From positions 9,580-73,579 of the forward strand of contig NZ_CBFHLV010000009.1 of assembly GCF_965656765.1 (NCBI RefSeq): a stretch of 64,000 nucleotides of DNA. The letters run 5' to 3'. The DNA is from Marivita sp965656765 (GTDB lineage Bacteria > Pseudomonadota > Alphaproteobacteria > Rhodobacterales > Rhodobacteraceae). The notes below the pieces were generated by a model. The model saw only the letters and a list, made by a program, of their open reading frames with translations. It made no database searches and was not told where the DNA came from. Positions 25,755 to 34,495 of the stretch are shown here, in pieces (position 1 is the first letter of the stretch; the number at the start of each line of letters is the position of its first letter). A program made the translations under genes and the position numbers.

Positions 25755-27260
25755 ATGCAGCCGAACATCCTGATTCTGATGGTTGACCAACTGAACGGCA
25801 CGTTGTTCCCGGATGGTCCTGCCGATTGGCTCCATGCGCCCAACCTCAAGAAACTCGCGTCGCGCTCGACTCGGTTCAAAAATGCTTATACCGCCAGCCC
25901 GCTCTGCGCACCGGGTCGGGCAAGCTTCATGTCGGGCCAACTGCCTTCGGCCACCGGGGTCTTTGACAACGCTGCTGAATTTCCGTCTTCGATCCCCACC
26001 TATGCGCATCACCTACGCCGTGCGGGTTATTACACTGCTCTCAGCGGCAAAATGCATTTCGTTGGCCCTGATCAGCTGCACGGCTTTGAGGCGCGACTGA
26101 CGACCGACATCTACCCAGCTGACTTTGGCTGGACGCCGGATTACCGCAAGCCGGGCGAACGGATCGACTGGTGGTATCACAACATGGGGTCAGTCACTGG
26201 CGCCGGTGTCGCCGAGATCAGCAACCAGCTCGAATATGATGACGAAGTTGCTTATCAGGCCAAGCTCGCACTGTATGATCTGGCGCGCGGCAAGGAGGAT
26301 CGACCGTGGTGTCTCACGGCAAGCTTTACCCATCCGCATGACCCTTACGTGGCGCGTAAGAAATATTGGGATCTGTATGAAGACTGTGAGCATCTTTTGC
26401 CCGAGATCCCGGCGATGGATTATGAAGACCACGACCCCCATGCCAAGCGCATCTTTGACGCAAACGACTGGCGCAATTTCGACATCACCAAGGAAGAAAT
26501 CTGCAAATCGCGGCGCGCTTATTTTGCCAATATCTCTTATCTTGACGAAAAGATCGGGGAAATCCTCCAAGTGCTCGAAGACACGCGGCAAGAGGCGATT
26601 ATCCTCTTCGTGTCTGACCACGGCGACATGCTGGGCGAGCGGGGGCTGTGGTTTAAAATGTGCTTCTACGAAGGCTCTGCACGCGTGCCTCTGATGATAT
26701 CGGCTCCGGATATGGAAGCCGGGTTGGTGAATGATCCGGTTTCGACCATCGACGTCTGCCCAACGCTGTGCGCGTTGGCTGGCGTGAGCATGGAGGAAGT
26801 CATGCCTTGGACCACAGGAGAGTCACTCGTTCCATTGGGGAAAGGGCAGGAGCGCACCAGTCCGGTGGCGATGGAATACGCCGCCGAGGCGTCATACGCA
26901 CCGCTGGTATCGCTGCGCTATGGCAGGTGGAAATACAATCGCTGCACGCTCGACCCCGACCAACTGTTCGACCTTGAGACTGATCCGCATGAATTGACCA
27001 ATCTTGCGGATCATCCTGACCATCAGGGCACGGTGCAAACCTTGCGCGCGAAATCCGAGGCACGGTGGGATTTGGATCGGTTTGACGCCGATGTGCGGGC
27101 AAGTCAGGCGAAACGTTGGGTGGTGTACGAAGCGTTGCGCCAAGGTGGGTACTATCCGTGGGACCATCAACCGCTGCGTGATGCGTCGGAACGGTTCATG
27201 CGCAATCACATGGACCTGAATATCCTAGAAGACAGCCAACGCTTCCCGCGCGGAGAATGA
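25755..27260 (+). CDS. betC: Choline-sulfatase
   Basis: 501 aa. Start at MQPNILILMVDQLNG with GAGGGAGA upstream. Type I sulfatase signature C51-A-P-G-R, whose cysteine becomes formylglycine; metal-binding DQ at residues 11-12 and SDHGDMLGERG. The C-terminal choline-sulfatase-specific segment (KRWVVYEALRQGGYYPWDHQ, SERFMRNHMDLN) is complete. It hydrolyses choline-O-sulfate to choline and sulfate, giving osmoprotectant precursor and sulfur. Unlike many bet clusters there are no betA, betB, betI or transporter genes nearby. Confidence 0.93.
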   Translation: MQPNILILMVDQLNGTLFPDGPADWLHAPNLKKLASRSTRFKNAYTASPLCAPGRASFMSGQLPSATGVFDNAAEFPSSIPTYAHHLRRAGYYTALSGKMHFVGPDQLHGFEARLTTDIYPADFGWTPDYRKPGERIDWWYHNMGSVTGAGVAEISNQLEYDDEVAYQAKLALYDLARGKEDRPWCLTASFTHPHDPYVARKKYWDLYEDCEHLLPEIPAMDYEDHDPHAKRIFDANDWRNFDITKEEICKSRRAYFANISYLDEKIGEILQVLEDTRQEAIILFVSDHGDMLGERGLWFKMCFYEGSARVPLMISAPDMEAGLVNDPVSTIDVCPTLCALAGVSMEEVMPWTTGESLVPLGKGQERTSPVAMEYAAEASYAPLVSLRYGRWKYNRCTLDPDQLFDLETDPHELTNLADHPDHQGTVQTLRAKSEARWDLDRFDADVRASQAKRWVVYEALRQGGYYPWDHQPLRDASERFMRNHMDLNILEDSQRFPRGE

Positions 27261-27318
27261 TTAACCTTTCTTAACGGATTCCATTGTTTGGCCATTTTTT
27301 GTGGCCAATATTCATGGA

Positions 27319-28059
27319 ATGTTAAGGATTGCTTTTTTCACCGCCGCCGTGGCGTTGGGCAGCATGGTCAGCGCCGCACCGAACGGGCCAATCCGTGTCG
27401 TCGATGGTGACACGTTCAAGGTCAATGGAACCACTGTGCGCTTGCACGCCATCGACGCACCCGAAACCGACCAGATGTGTGGCGATGCAACCAGTCCCGC
27501 ATGGCCCTGTGGCGCATGGGTGCGCGACAAAACCCATGAGATGTTCGAAGGCCGCATGGCGCGCTGCATCGCAACGGATACAGACAGGTACGGGCGCACC
27601 GTCGCCAAATGTTCAGTCGATGGGCGCGATGTGGGAGAAACGTTGGTAAGCAAAGGGTTGGCCTTTGCGTACCGTGAATACGGCATGGATTACGATCTGG
27701 TGGAAAAAGGTGCTGCGGTGAATGCCCGTGGCCTGCATGGGACTGGCATTATGTCACCAGCTGCATTTCGGTCTGCACAACGGGCTAAAACACGCCCCAA
27801 CAAGGTGCGCAACAACGCCGGGGCCAAGACCGTGACTGTGAATCGGGGCACGTCACCAAAGCGCAGTTTGCTACCCAATGCGATCAATCCGGCCTGCAAG
27901 ATCAAAGGCAATATCAGCCTCAATAGCGGCGAACGCATCTATCACGTTCCGGGGCAGGATTATTACGCCAAGACCCGGATATCGGTGGGCAAAGGCGAAC
28001 GCTGGTTCTGTTCGGAATCCGAGGCTCGTGCCGCGGGGTGGAGAAAAGCGCGAAACTGA
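27319..28059 (+). CDS. Secreted thermonuclease-family protein with C-terminal sunset-like domain
   Basis: 246 aa. Signal peptide MLRIAFFTAAVALGSMVSAAP. The SNase domain (about 24-145) has VVDGDTFKVNG, RLHAIDAPE, DRYGRTVAKC and GLAFAYREYG; catalytic Arg/Glu/Arg are recognisable. Residues about 190-246 (CKIKGNIS, ERIYHVPGQDYYAKTRI, GERWFCSESEARAAGWR) match the small sunset domain. Between them is a basic linker. A GTG at 27301 in frame is the alternative start. Likely a periplasmic or secreted nuclease, possibly envelope-bound through the C-terminal domain. Confidence 0.85.
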   Translation: MLRIAFFTAAVALGSMVSAAPNGPIRVVDGDTFKVNGTTVRLHAIDAPETDQMCGDATSPAWPCGAWVRDKTHEMFEGRMARCIATDTDRYGRTVAKCSVDGRDVGETLVSKGLAFAYREYGMDYDLVEKGAAVNARGLHGTGIMSPAAFRSAQRAKTRPNKVRNNAGAKTVTVNRGTSPKRSLLPNAINPACKIKGNISLNSGERIYHVPGQDYYAKTRISVGKGERWFCSESEARAAGWRKARN

Positions 28060-28141
28060 TCCGCATTTGATCCGCGTCAAAGTGAAAGATGCACCGCTCT
28101 GACATCTTGTTTGTGAAGACATACAACAGAGGAGTGGACCC

Positions 28142-28378
28142 ATGTCGCATACCCCGCACGAGCTTGCTGAGGAATTTCCAGAACATGTGGAAAAAATGAG
28201 TGCGCTCAAACAGTCGGATGCGCATTTCGCCAAGCTGTTCGACAGCTATCACGAGGTGAACCGCAACGTGCATCGGGCAGAGACGAATGTAGAGCCGATA
28301 GATACGATGGCCGAAACCGAGCTGCGCAAGCAACGTGGCGCGCTCAAGGATGAAATCTGGAGCTATCTTCAGAAGTGA
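28142..28378 (+). CDS. YdcH family protein (DUF465)
   Basis: 78-aa helical hairpin protein. FDSYHEVNRNVHRAETNVEPIDTMAETELRKQRGALKDEIWSYLQ is the DUF465 pattern. Cytosolic, function unknown. AGAGGAGTGG precedes the ATG. It ends directly against the convergent glutathione peroxidase gene, with no spacer. Confidence 0.88.
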   Translation: MSHTPHELAEEFPEHVEKMSALKQSDAHFAKLFDSYHEVNRNVHRAETNVEPIDTMAETELRKQRGALKDEIWSYLQK

Positions 28379-28897
28379 TCAGTTCAAATAGGCGGTGATT
28401 GCCGAAATGACTGGTCGCGACAGTGGCCGCGCGTTCGACCCGAATGTCGCGGCCACGCTGCCGTCTGGAGCAATCAAAACCTTGTTGAAGTTCCAACGCG
28501 GGGTAAATCCAACCTCGGTCTCAAGCCATTTATAGAACGGATGCGCCGTTTCTCCGCGCACAGACGTGATTGTCGTCATCGGAAAATCGAGGGCGAAATT
28601 CACCTCGCAAAAATCCTTGACCGCATCGTCGCTTGCCAGTTCCTGCCGGAAATCGTTGGACGGAACTGCCAGAACCACAAGGCCCTGATCACGGTAGGTG
28701 TCATATAGTGCTTGTAGCCCGTCGTATTGCCGCGTGTACCCGCACCTGGAGGCTGTATTGACCACCAAAACCGGCTGACCGTGCCATTTCTCAAGATTGA
28801 TCTCTCCGCCATCGATGGACGGAAAGCTAAAGCTGGACATGGCCGCATGGGCCAGACTAGCGAAACAAGTGAAGGCAACTGCCAAGGCAATACGCAT
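28379..28897 (-). CDS. Exported glutathione peroxidase
   Basis: 172 aa with a signal peptide (MRIALAVAFTCFASLAHA), so probably periplasmic. The active site is a Cys form, NTASRCGYTRQY with C52, plus LAVPSNDF (usual Gln-containing motif GFPCNQF replaced), and FTPRWNFNKVLI with the conserved Trp/Asn. Probably a thiol peroxidase using thioredoxin-like donors rather than GSH. GGAG before the ATG. An upstream ATG would lose the signal peptide position. Confidence 0.87.
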   Translation of the reverse strand: MRIALAVAFTCFASLAHAAMSSFSFPSIDGGEINLEKWHGQPVLVVNTASRCGYTRQYDGLQALYDTYRDQGLVVLAVPSNDFRQELASDDAVKDFCEVNFALDFPMTTITSVRGETAHPFYKWLETEVGFTPRWNFNKVLIAPDGSVAATFGSNARPLSRPVISAITAYLN

Positions 28898-28948
28898 GTC
28901 AAATCTCCTGTGTCCGGAAGGTAGGTGAACGGGAGGCAAAGGAAAGGC

Positions 28949-29569
28949 TCAGAGCTTGCTGAACACCATGACAAGCCCGCGATCGTTTGCGTGATCGTGG
29001 TTAGCGTTTTCATAGATCGGAATATCATGGAAATCGACTGGGCTGATCATGTTGTGCGCGACCATAAGCGCCAGTCTTGACCCAAAGCCTGATCCATCAA
29101 ACACGGGCGGGATCACTCCGCAGACAAAAAGTGCACCTGTCTGGGCGACGCGTAGCAATTCGGGAAATACCTCGGGCCCAACATGCCCATGGGTGAAAGT
29201 TCCGCTTGAGACAAACCCTCCATAGGTTGCATTGGCCATAGGCAAGGTCTGGGTAAGGTCCGCACAGATGTGGTTGCGATACAGACCCTTGGCCGCAGCC
29301 TGGGTCAGCATCGCCTGCGAGATGTCGATGCCATCCACCACATGGTCCCGCAGATGCTCTGCCAACAGCCCGGTGCCTGCACCTATGTCAAGAACCGGTG
29401 TGTTGTCCTGATCCAGCGATCGAAAAACACGCGCAACCTCGCGCGGGGCGATGTACCCATGGCGTTCGCCAAAGCTGCTGTCATAGCTGCTCGCCCAATC
29501 ATCATAAAGCGCTCTTGCGTCGGAAGGTCCGCCGATGCTGTAGGCGCGTTCTAGGTTGTGATCCGACAT
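28949..29569 (-). CDS. Class I SAM-dependent methyltransferase
   Basis: 206 aa. Start at MSDHNLERAY, with AGGAGG 6 bases upstream; an ATG 18 bases earlier would place the ribosome site inside the gene. Motif I is VLDIGAGTGLLAEHL, then VDGIDISQAMLTQA. The N-terminal RALYDDWASSYDSSF is the usual start of this methyltransferase group. Substrate unknown. 51 bp before the peroxidase gene, possibly one transcript. Confidence 0.85.
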   Translation of the reverse strand: MSDHNLERAYSIGGPSDARALYDDWASSYDSSFGERHGYIAPREVARVFRSLDQDNTPVLDIGAGTGLLAEHLRDHVVDGIDISQAMLTQAAAKGLYRNHICADLTQTLPMANATYGGFVSSGTFTHGHVGPEVFPELLRVAQTGALFVCGVIPPVFDGSGFGSRLALMVAHNMISPVDFHDIPIYENANHDHANDRGLVMVFSKL

Positions 29570-29689
29570 CGGGGCCTCCTTTGACAACGGGTCCAGACAG
29601 GATGGCGGCAGCGAGCGCGGGCGGCAAGTGCCTTGCGTGACGTGGGATAGCTTCCCATATTTGGATCAGGACAGATCGAGGAGCATGAC

Positions 29690-29959
29690 ATGGCAGGCGG
29701 ATGGGCCCGCGACGGTGCGGTGCAAGAACAGATCGACGCGTCGATCAATGATGAGCTTGCCCGTCTCAAGGCGCGCAGGGCACCGCAAGGCGAAAGCCTG
29801 ACACATTGCGCGGAATGTGAAGAACCGATTCCGAATAAGCGCAGACTTGCCTTGCCGGGTGTGAAGCTGTGTATCGAGTGCCAGCAGGATCGTGACAGCA
29901 GTTTTCAAGCCCGTGGTGGGATCAACCGGCGGGGCTCCAAGGATTCCCAGCTGAAATAA
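29690..29959 (+). CDS. DksA/TraR family C4-type zinc finger protein
   Basis: 89 aa. The C4 finger is CAECEEPIPNKRRLALPGVK then CIECQ, as in short DksA/TraR proteins such as YbiI. The N-terminal helix is too short for a full DksA coiled coil with its acidic tip, so direct ppGpp-type control of RNA polymerase is uncertain. Divergent from the methyltransferase gene. Confidence 0.88.
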   Translation: MAGGWARDGAVQEQIDASINDELARLKARRAPQGESLTHCAECEEPIPNKRRLALPGVKLCIECQQDRDSSFQARGGINRRGSKDSQLK

Positions 29960-29964
29960 ATTGT

Positions 29965-29980
29965 GCGGGCATCCGCCCGC
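29965..29980 (+). terminator. Stem-loop after the zinc finger gene
   Basis: GCGGGC-ATCC-GCCCGC is a perfect 6-bp GC stem with a tetraloop, 5 bases after the stop codon. TTCGGG follows, without a T-run, so termination would be weak or factor-aided. The rest of the 215-bp spacer to pepF holds nothing else I can support. Confidence 0.45.
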
Positions 29981-30174
29981 TTCGGGTATCTCGCCGTCGG
30001 CTCGTATTGGTGCTGACGGGCTCCGTTGCGATTTTACCGGCTGCTAAGGCTAATGCGCCATGCACCGCAGGCATATTTCTTGAAAAGAATAAGCAGAAAG
30101 CGATGCATACCTCCTGCTTCTTCTTTTGTGCAAATATGCAAGCGTGATGCTGACGCTTGAAGGGCGTCTGACGG

Positions 30175-31995
30175 TCAGCCCTCCATGGCCTCTAACTCGT
30201 CGATGAAACCAGAAATCATGCTGAGGCCCTTGTCCCAAAACTTGGGATCGCTGGCATCAAGGCCGAAGGGCGCGAGCAGGTCTTTGTGGTGTTTCGATCC
30301 ACCGGCTTTGAGCATGTCAAAATACTTATCCTGAAACCCATCGGGGTTTTCTTCGTAGACCGCATAGAGCGCGTTCACGAGGCCATCGCCGAACGCATAA
30401 GCGTAGACGTAGAACGGTGAGTGGACGAAGTGCGGGATATAAGCCCAGAAGGTCTCGTACCCGTCCATGAATTCGAAGGCGGGCCCAAGGCTTTCGGCCT
30501 GTACCGACATCCATAGCGCGTTGATGTCATCCGGGGTGAGTTCGCCACCGCGCCGTGCTTCGTGGAGTTTGCATTCGAAGTCGTAGAACGCAATTTGTCG
30601 GACGACCGTGTTGATCATATCCTCAACCTTGCCGGCCAGCATGACCTTCTTTTCGGCGTCATCCTTGGCATTGTCGAGCATGCGACGGAAGGTGAGCATT
30701 TCGCCGAAGACGGACGCAGTTTCGGCCAACGTCAGCGGTGTGGATGACAGCATCTCACCTTGTTCGGCGGCAAGCACCTGATGCACACCGTGGCCCAGTT
30801 CATGTGCAAGGGTCATCACGTCGCGCGGTTTGCCGAGGTAATTGAGCATCACGTAAGGGTGCACATCCGTCACCGTGGGGTGCGCAAAAGCCCCCGGCGC
30901 TTTGCCTGGCTTTACGGCAGCGTCGATCCAGCCTTTTGAGAAAAACGGCTTGGCGATTTCGCCCATTCGGGGGTCGAATTCGGTATAGGCGTTCATCACC
31001 GTTTGTTCGGCTTCGGTCCAATCGACCGTGCGGGTGGCTTCCATCGGCAATGGCGCGTTGCGGTCCCAGACCTGCATCGTGTCGAGGCCAAGCCATTTGC
31101 GCTTAAGTTCATAGTAGCGGTGGCTGAGCTTGGGGTAGGCGGCGACAACTGCATTGCGCAAGGCGTCGACGACTTCGGGTTCAACATCGTTGGACAGGTG
31201 GCGTCCTGTTTGCGCCGTGGGCATGCCACGCCAGCGGTCCATCACCTCTTTTTCCTTGGCTTGCGTGTTGTGGACACGGGCGAAGATCTTGATGTTTTCG
31301 GCAAAGACCGCTGCCAGTTCTTTGGCCGCTGCCTCGCGGACGGACCGGTCCTGTTCCGTAAGCAGGTTCAGCGTGCCTTCGATATTGAGCGGCTCACCAT
31401 CGACCTCGAATTCCAGACTGGCGATGGTTTCGTCGAACAGCCGTTCCCAAGCGTCGCCAACCACGCCCATGTCGTGCATGAACTTTTCCATCTCGTCCGA
31501 CAGTTGGTAGGGCTTCATCGCCCGGATGCGGCGGATCGCAGGTTTGTAGCGGGCGAGGTCGGCATTGGCGCCAAAAAGCGCGTCAACGGTGCCGTCATCA
31601 ATCCGGTTCAGCTCAAGCGTGAAGAACACCAGCGGCGTGGTATAAATGGTGATTTTTTCCTGATGGTCTGACAGGAACTTGGCGCGCTGGGCGTCCGTGG
31701 TCAGCTGGTAATAACGCAGACCCGCGTAGGACATGATGCGACCTGCGATGTTCTCGATCTTTTCGTGTCGGTGGATTGCTGTCAGGAACTCTTCGGCAGT
31801 TAGATCGGCGAGCTTGCCTTCATAGTCAGCTGCGAAGCTGCGGCACGCCTCTTCGAGCCAATCGAGATCGCGTTTAAGCTCTGCTGCGTCCTCAGAAGCG
31901 TAAAGGTCTGTCAAATCCCACTCGGGCAAATCACCAAGGTCCTTGCCGCCGCTGAGGGCGTTGACGTCATAGGTTAGGGTGGGCGTGCGCAGCAT
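30175..31995 (-). CDS. pepF: Oligoendopeptidase F (M3 family)
   Basis: 606 aa cytosolic zinc metallopeptidase. The HExxH motif is in MTLAHELGHGVHQVL (about residues 394-408), followed by LAETASVFGEML with the third metal ligand Glu, and the late YVYAYAFGDGLVNALY segment typical of PepF. AGGAGA precedes the ATG. It degrades medium-length peptides, including signal-peptide remnants. Confidence 0.95.
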   Translation of the reverse strand: MLRTPTLTYDVNALSGGKDLGDLPEWDLTDLYASEDAAELKRDLDWLEEACRSFAADYEGKLADLTAEEFLTAIHRHEKIENIAGRIMSYAGLRYYQLTTDAQRAKFLSDHQEKITIYTTPLVFFTLELNRIDDGTVDALFGANADLARYKPAIRRIRAMKPYQLSDEMEKFMHDMGVVGDAWERLFDETIASLEFEVDGEPLNIEGTLNLLTEQDRSVREAAAKELAAVFAENIKIFARVHNTQAKEKEVMDRWRGMPTAQTGRHLSNDVEPEVVDALRNAVVAAYPKLSHRYYELKRKWLGLDTMQVWDRNAPLPMEATRTVDWTEAEQTVMNAYTEFDPRMGEIAKPFFSKGWIDAAVKPGKAPGAFAHPTVTDVHPYVMLNYLGKPRDVMTLAHELGHGVHQVLAAEQGEMLSSTPLTLAETASVFGEMLTFRRMLDNAKDDAEKKVMLAGKVEDMINTVVRQIAFYDFECKLHEARRGGELTPDDINALWMSVQAESLGPAFEFMDGYETFWAYIPHFVHSPFYVYAYAFGDGLVNALYAVYEENPDGFQDKYFDMLKAGGSKHHKDLLAPFGLDASDPKFWDKGLSMISGFIDELEAMEG

Positions 31996-32049
31996 CGGAT
32001 GTCTCCTGTTCTTCTTTGCTTTTGAACCTGTGCCGTGCAGGCAAAAGGT

Positions 32050-32910
32050 TCAAGGGGCAAAGCCGTAGAGTGTCGCGGGATTGTCGGTAAATAGCTTTTG
32101 ACGGGTGATCTTATCCGGGATTGCGTCAAGCAAGCAGTTGAGCTGTGTCCCGGCGTCCGGCATCGCGACACCGTTGAGCATCAGGTGGGGCCAATCGCTG
32201 CCCCAGAGAATACGTTCGGGATTGGCACGGGCCAAGCGCTGCAGGAGATCTTTTGGTTGCGGCGTGTGGCGGTACGTCGCGCTGAGTTTGGTCCACGCGC
32301 GGCCATCTGCGAGAAGACGTTCGAGCGCTTTCTGACCTTCGGTGAGGCCCAATGCCGGATCAGGCCAAGCGCAATGATCGAACACGATCTGTACCGGCAG
32401 ACTGGGCACTTGTGGCGCCAATTCCTCTAAATGCAAATGGGAATGGGCCAGCATTTCTACATGCAGCCCGTGATCGACCAAGATGGGCGCAAGGCGCTTC
32501 ATCCCGTCCCAGCTGAGCAACCCGCCATGCACATAGTTCAGACGCACCGCTTTGCAGTTTTGATCGGCCAGCGCGCGAATGTCGGCCTCGGTCGCATCAT
32601 CCGAGATCAGGCAAACTGCGCGGAAGTTTTCGCCCAAGCGCCGCACCGCTTCGAGTGTGATACTGTTGTCGCCACCATAGAGGATGGAATGCACGATCAC
32701 GCCACGTGTGCAGCCAAGAACGCCTAGATGCGTGCGGTACCGGTCAAGCCATGTGTCCAGAGTTCCGGGGGGTGGGTTTTCGACCCGACCTTCCCATAAG
32801 GAAAAGTCGTCACCAATCAGGTGTACATGTGCATCGCAGGCATCGTCGGGCAGCGTTGCGCTGGGCGCAATTGGGCTTGGTGCGGGCGCGGCAGCGGTGG
32901 GTTTAACCAT
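32050..32910 (-). CDS. Amidohydrolase_2 family (PDC lactonase-like) hydrolase
   Basis: 286-aa TIM-barrel metal-dependent hydrolase: DAHVHLIGDD near residue 26, VEMLAHSHLHL, IVFDHCAWPD and ILWGSDWPHLML near 226. The layout is that of 2-pyrone-4,6-dicarboxylate lactonase (LigI) and related enzymes acting on dicarboxylates or lactones. It overlaps the 3' end of the DNA ligase gene by 8 bp, so it is translated from the same operon, though its chemistry has no obvious link to DNA. Confidence 0.82.
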   Translation of the reverse strand: MVKPTAAAPAPSPIAPSATLPDDACDAHVHLIGDDFSLWEGRVENPPPGTLDTWLDRYRTHLGVLGCTRGVIVHSILYGGDNSITLEAVRRLGENFRAVCLISDDATEADIRALADQNCKAVRLNYVHGGLLSWDGMKRLAPILVDHGLHVEMLAHSHLHLEELAPQVPSLPVQIVFDHCAWPDPALGLTEGQKALERLLADGRAWTKLSATYRHTPQPKDLLQRLARANPERILWGSDWPHLMLNGVAMPDAGTQLNCLLDAIPDKITRQKLFTDNPATLYGFAP

Positions 32911-34495
32911 AGGTCTCCAGCATATCCTTCAAATCATCGAGCGTGTTGGCCTCTTGAAGGGGCTTATCATGACGCCAACGGGACATGCGAGGGAAGCGCA
33001 GCGCAATGCCGGATTTATGGCGCGGAGAAGCGTGGATTCCTTCGAATGCGATCTCGAACACATGGTGTGGTGTGACCTGCCGCACTGGACCGAAACGCTG
33101 CTGTGTGTTCTTGCGCACCCACGCAGTGATCGTGCGGAATTCGTCGTCGGTAAGGCCAGAATAGGCCTTCGTGAAGGGTACGAGATCGTTGCCGTTCCAG
33201 ACCGCAAAAGTGAAGTCCGTGAACAAGTTGGCGCGGCGACCATGGCCTTGCTGGGCATAGATCATCACTGCGTCTACGGTCAGGGGATCGTGCTTCCACT
33301 TCCACCAATCACCTTTCTTGCGACCTGAAAGGTAGGGACTGTCCTTGCGTTTGAGCATCAGTCCTTCGGCCCGATGATCGCGGGCGGTGGCTCGGATCTG
33401 TGCCAGCGCATGCCACGTGTCGAACGGCAGCGGCGGAGCGGCTTTGACCGGTGCATCCTGGGGCATTTCATGCAGCAAGGTGTCCAACCTTGTGCGGCGC
33501 TCTTGCAGCGGTTGATCGCGTAGGTCTTGGCCATTCTCTTCAAGTAAATCGTAAGCAAGCAGGATCACAGGCGCGTCTTTGAGCAGTTTCTTCGGCACCG
33601 TCTTGCGCCCGATCCTGGCTTGCAGGGTGTTAAACGGGAACGGCTGTGTGCCGTCCCACGCAACGATCTCTCCATCCAGGACGATGCCATCCGGCAAGAA
33701 ATCACCCAACCGAGCGAATTCTGGAAAACGGTCTGTCATCAACTCTTCGCCGCGCGACCACACGTGGTGCGTGCCATTGCGCAAAATGACCTGACCACGA
33801 ATACCGTCCCATTTCCATTCGGCTTGCCAATCGTTGGGCGCGCCTAGGTCGTGCGGCGCGCCATCTAACTGATAAGCCAAATAGAACGGGTAAGGGCGGC
33901 TTTCGTCAGCTTCTACGTCTTCGGCTTCGATGAGATCATGATACGTGGTGGTTTCCGGGGTCCAGCCGCCCATGAGGCGATGGGCAAGGCTGGCTTCGTC
34001 CTGATCGGTTGCTTGTGCCAAGGCGCGGGTCATTAGTTTTTGACTGACGCCGATACGAAAGCCCCCGGTGATCAACTTGTTGAAAAGAAAGCGTTCTGTT
34101 GAATCTAATTGATCCCAGGCGTCCAGGATGCGCGCTTTGCGTTGGTCGATATCCAAGGCGGAAAGCGATTTCAGCTCGGTGATCCACTGGGTGAGTCGCA
34201 AGTCGCTGTTTTGGTTCGGCGGCGGAAGGGTCAGGGCAATGGTTTCTGCAAGATCGCCAACAATGGGATAGCTTTCTTCAAGCAACCATAATGGAATTCC
34301 GCCAAGCTCAGCGGCCCATTCGCGCAGCTGAGTTGTTGTCACAGCACGTTTGGGACGACGGCCAGAGAAAAGCGCGATGGTCCAAAGTTTGTCATCATCC
34401 GAGGCGGTCGTGAAAAATTCGGCCAGCGCTTTTGTTTTGAGGCTGGTCTTGGTGGTTTGGTCAATCGTGGTAAACAGAGCGACAAAGTCTTTCAT
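32903..34495 (-). CDS. ATP-dependent DNA ligase (ligase-exonuclease cassette type)
   Basis: 530 aa. Nucleotidyltransferase motif I is WKWDGIRGQ with AMP-accepting Lys228; later motifs include VLDGEIVAW, EGLMLKRKDSPY and KWKHDPLTVDAV. The N-terminal domain precedes (about 1-190) and an OB domain follows. No polymerase or nuclease domain, so it is not LigD. It overlaps the exonuclease gene by ATGA. In many bacteria this ligase travels with an MBL exonuclease, a DEXH helicase and a phosphoesterase; only the first two are here. Confidence 0.92.
   Translation of the reverse strand: MKDFVALFTTIDQTTKTSLKTKALAEFFTTASDDDKLWTIALFSGRRPKRAVTTTQLREWAAELGGIPLWLLEESYPIVGDLAETIALTLPPPNQNSDLRLTQWITELKSLSALDIDQRKARILDAWDQLDSTERFLFNKLITGGFRIGVSQKLMTRALAQATDQDEASLAHRLMGGWTPETTTYHDLIEAEDVEADESRPYPFYLAYQLDGAPHDLGAPNDWQAEWKWDGIRGQVILRNGTHHVWSRGEELMTDRFPEFARLGDFLPDGIVLDGEIVAWDGTQPFPFNTLQARIGRKTVPKKLLKDAPVILLAYDLLEENGQDLRDQPLQERRTRLDTLLHEMPQDAPVKAAPPLPFDTWHALAQIRATARDHRAEGLMLKRKDSPYLSGRKKGDWWKWKHDPLTVDAVMIYAQQGHGRRANLFTDFTFAVWNGNDLVPFTKAYSGLTDDEFRTITAWVRKNTQQRFGPVRQVTPHHVFEIAFEGIHASPRHKSGIALRFPRMSRWRHDKPLQEANTLDDLKDMLETYG

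Noticed and set aside
25353..26012. Minus-strand open frame across the MBL-betC spacer
   Set aside because: It overlaps both supported plus-strand genes and its product has no recognisable domain or start signal.
27262..27275. CtrA-like pair TTAACCTTTCTTAA after betC
   Set aside because: Spacing between the TTAA half-sites is six, not seven, so it does not fit the full CtrA site.
30000..30174. Possible tRNA or small RNA in the spacer before pepF
   Set aside because: No cloverleaf or CCA-ended acceptor stem can be drawn; only a short GC hairpin near 29965 is clear.
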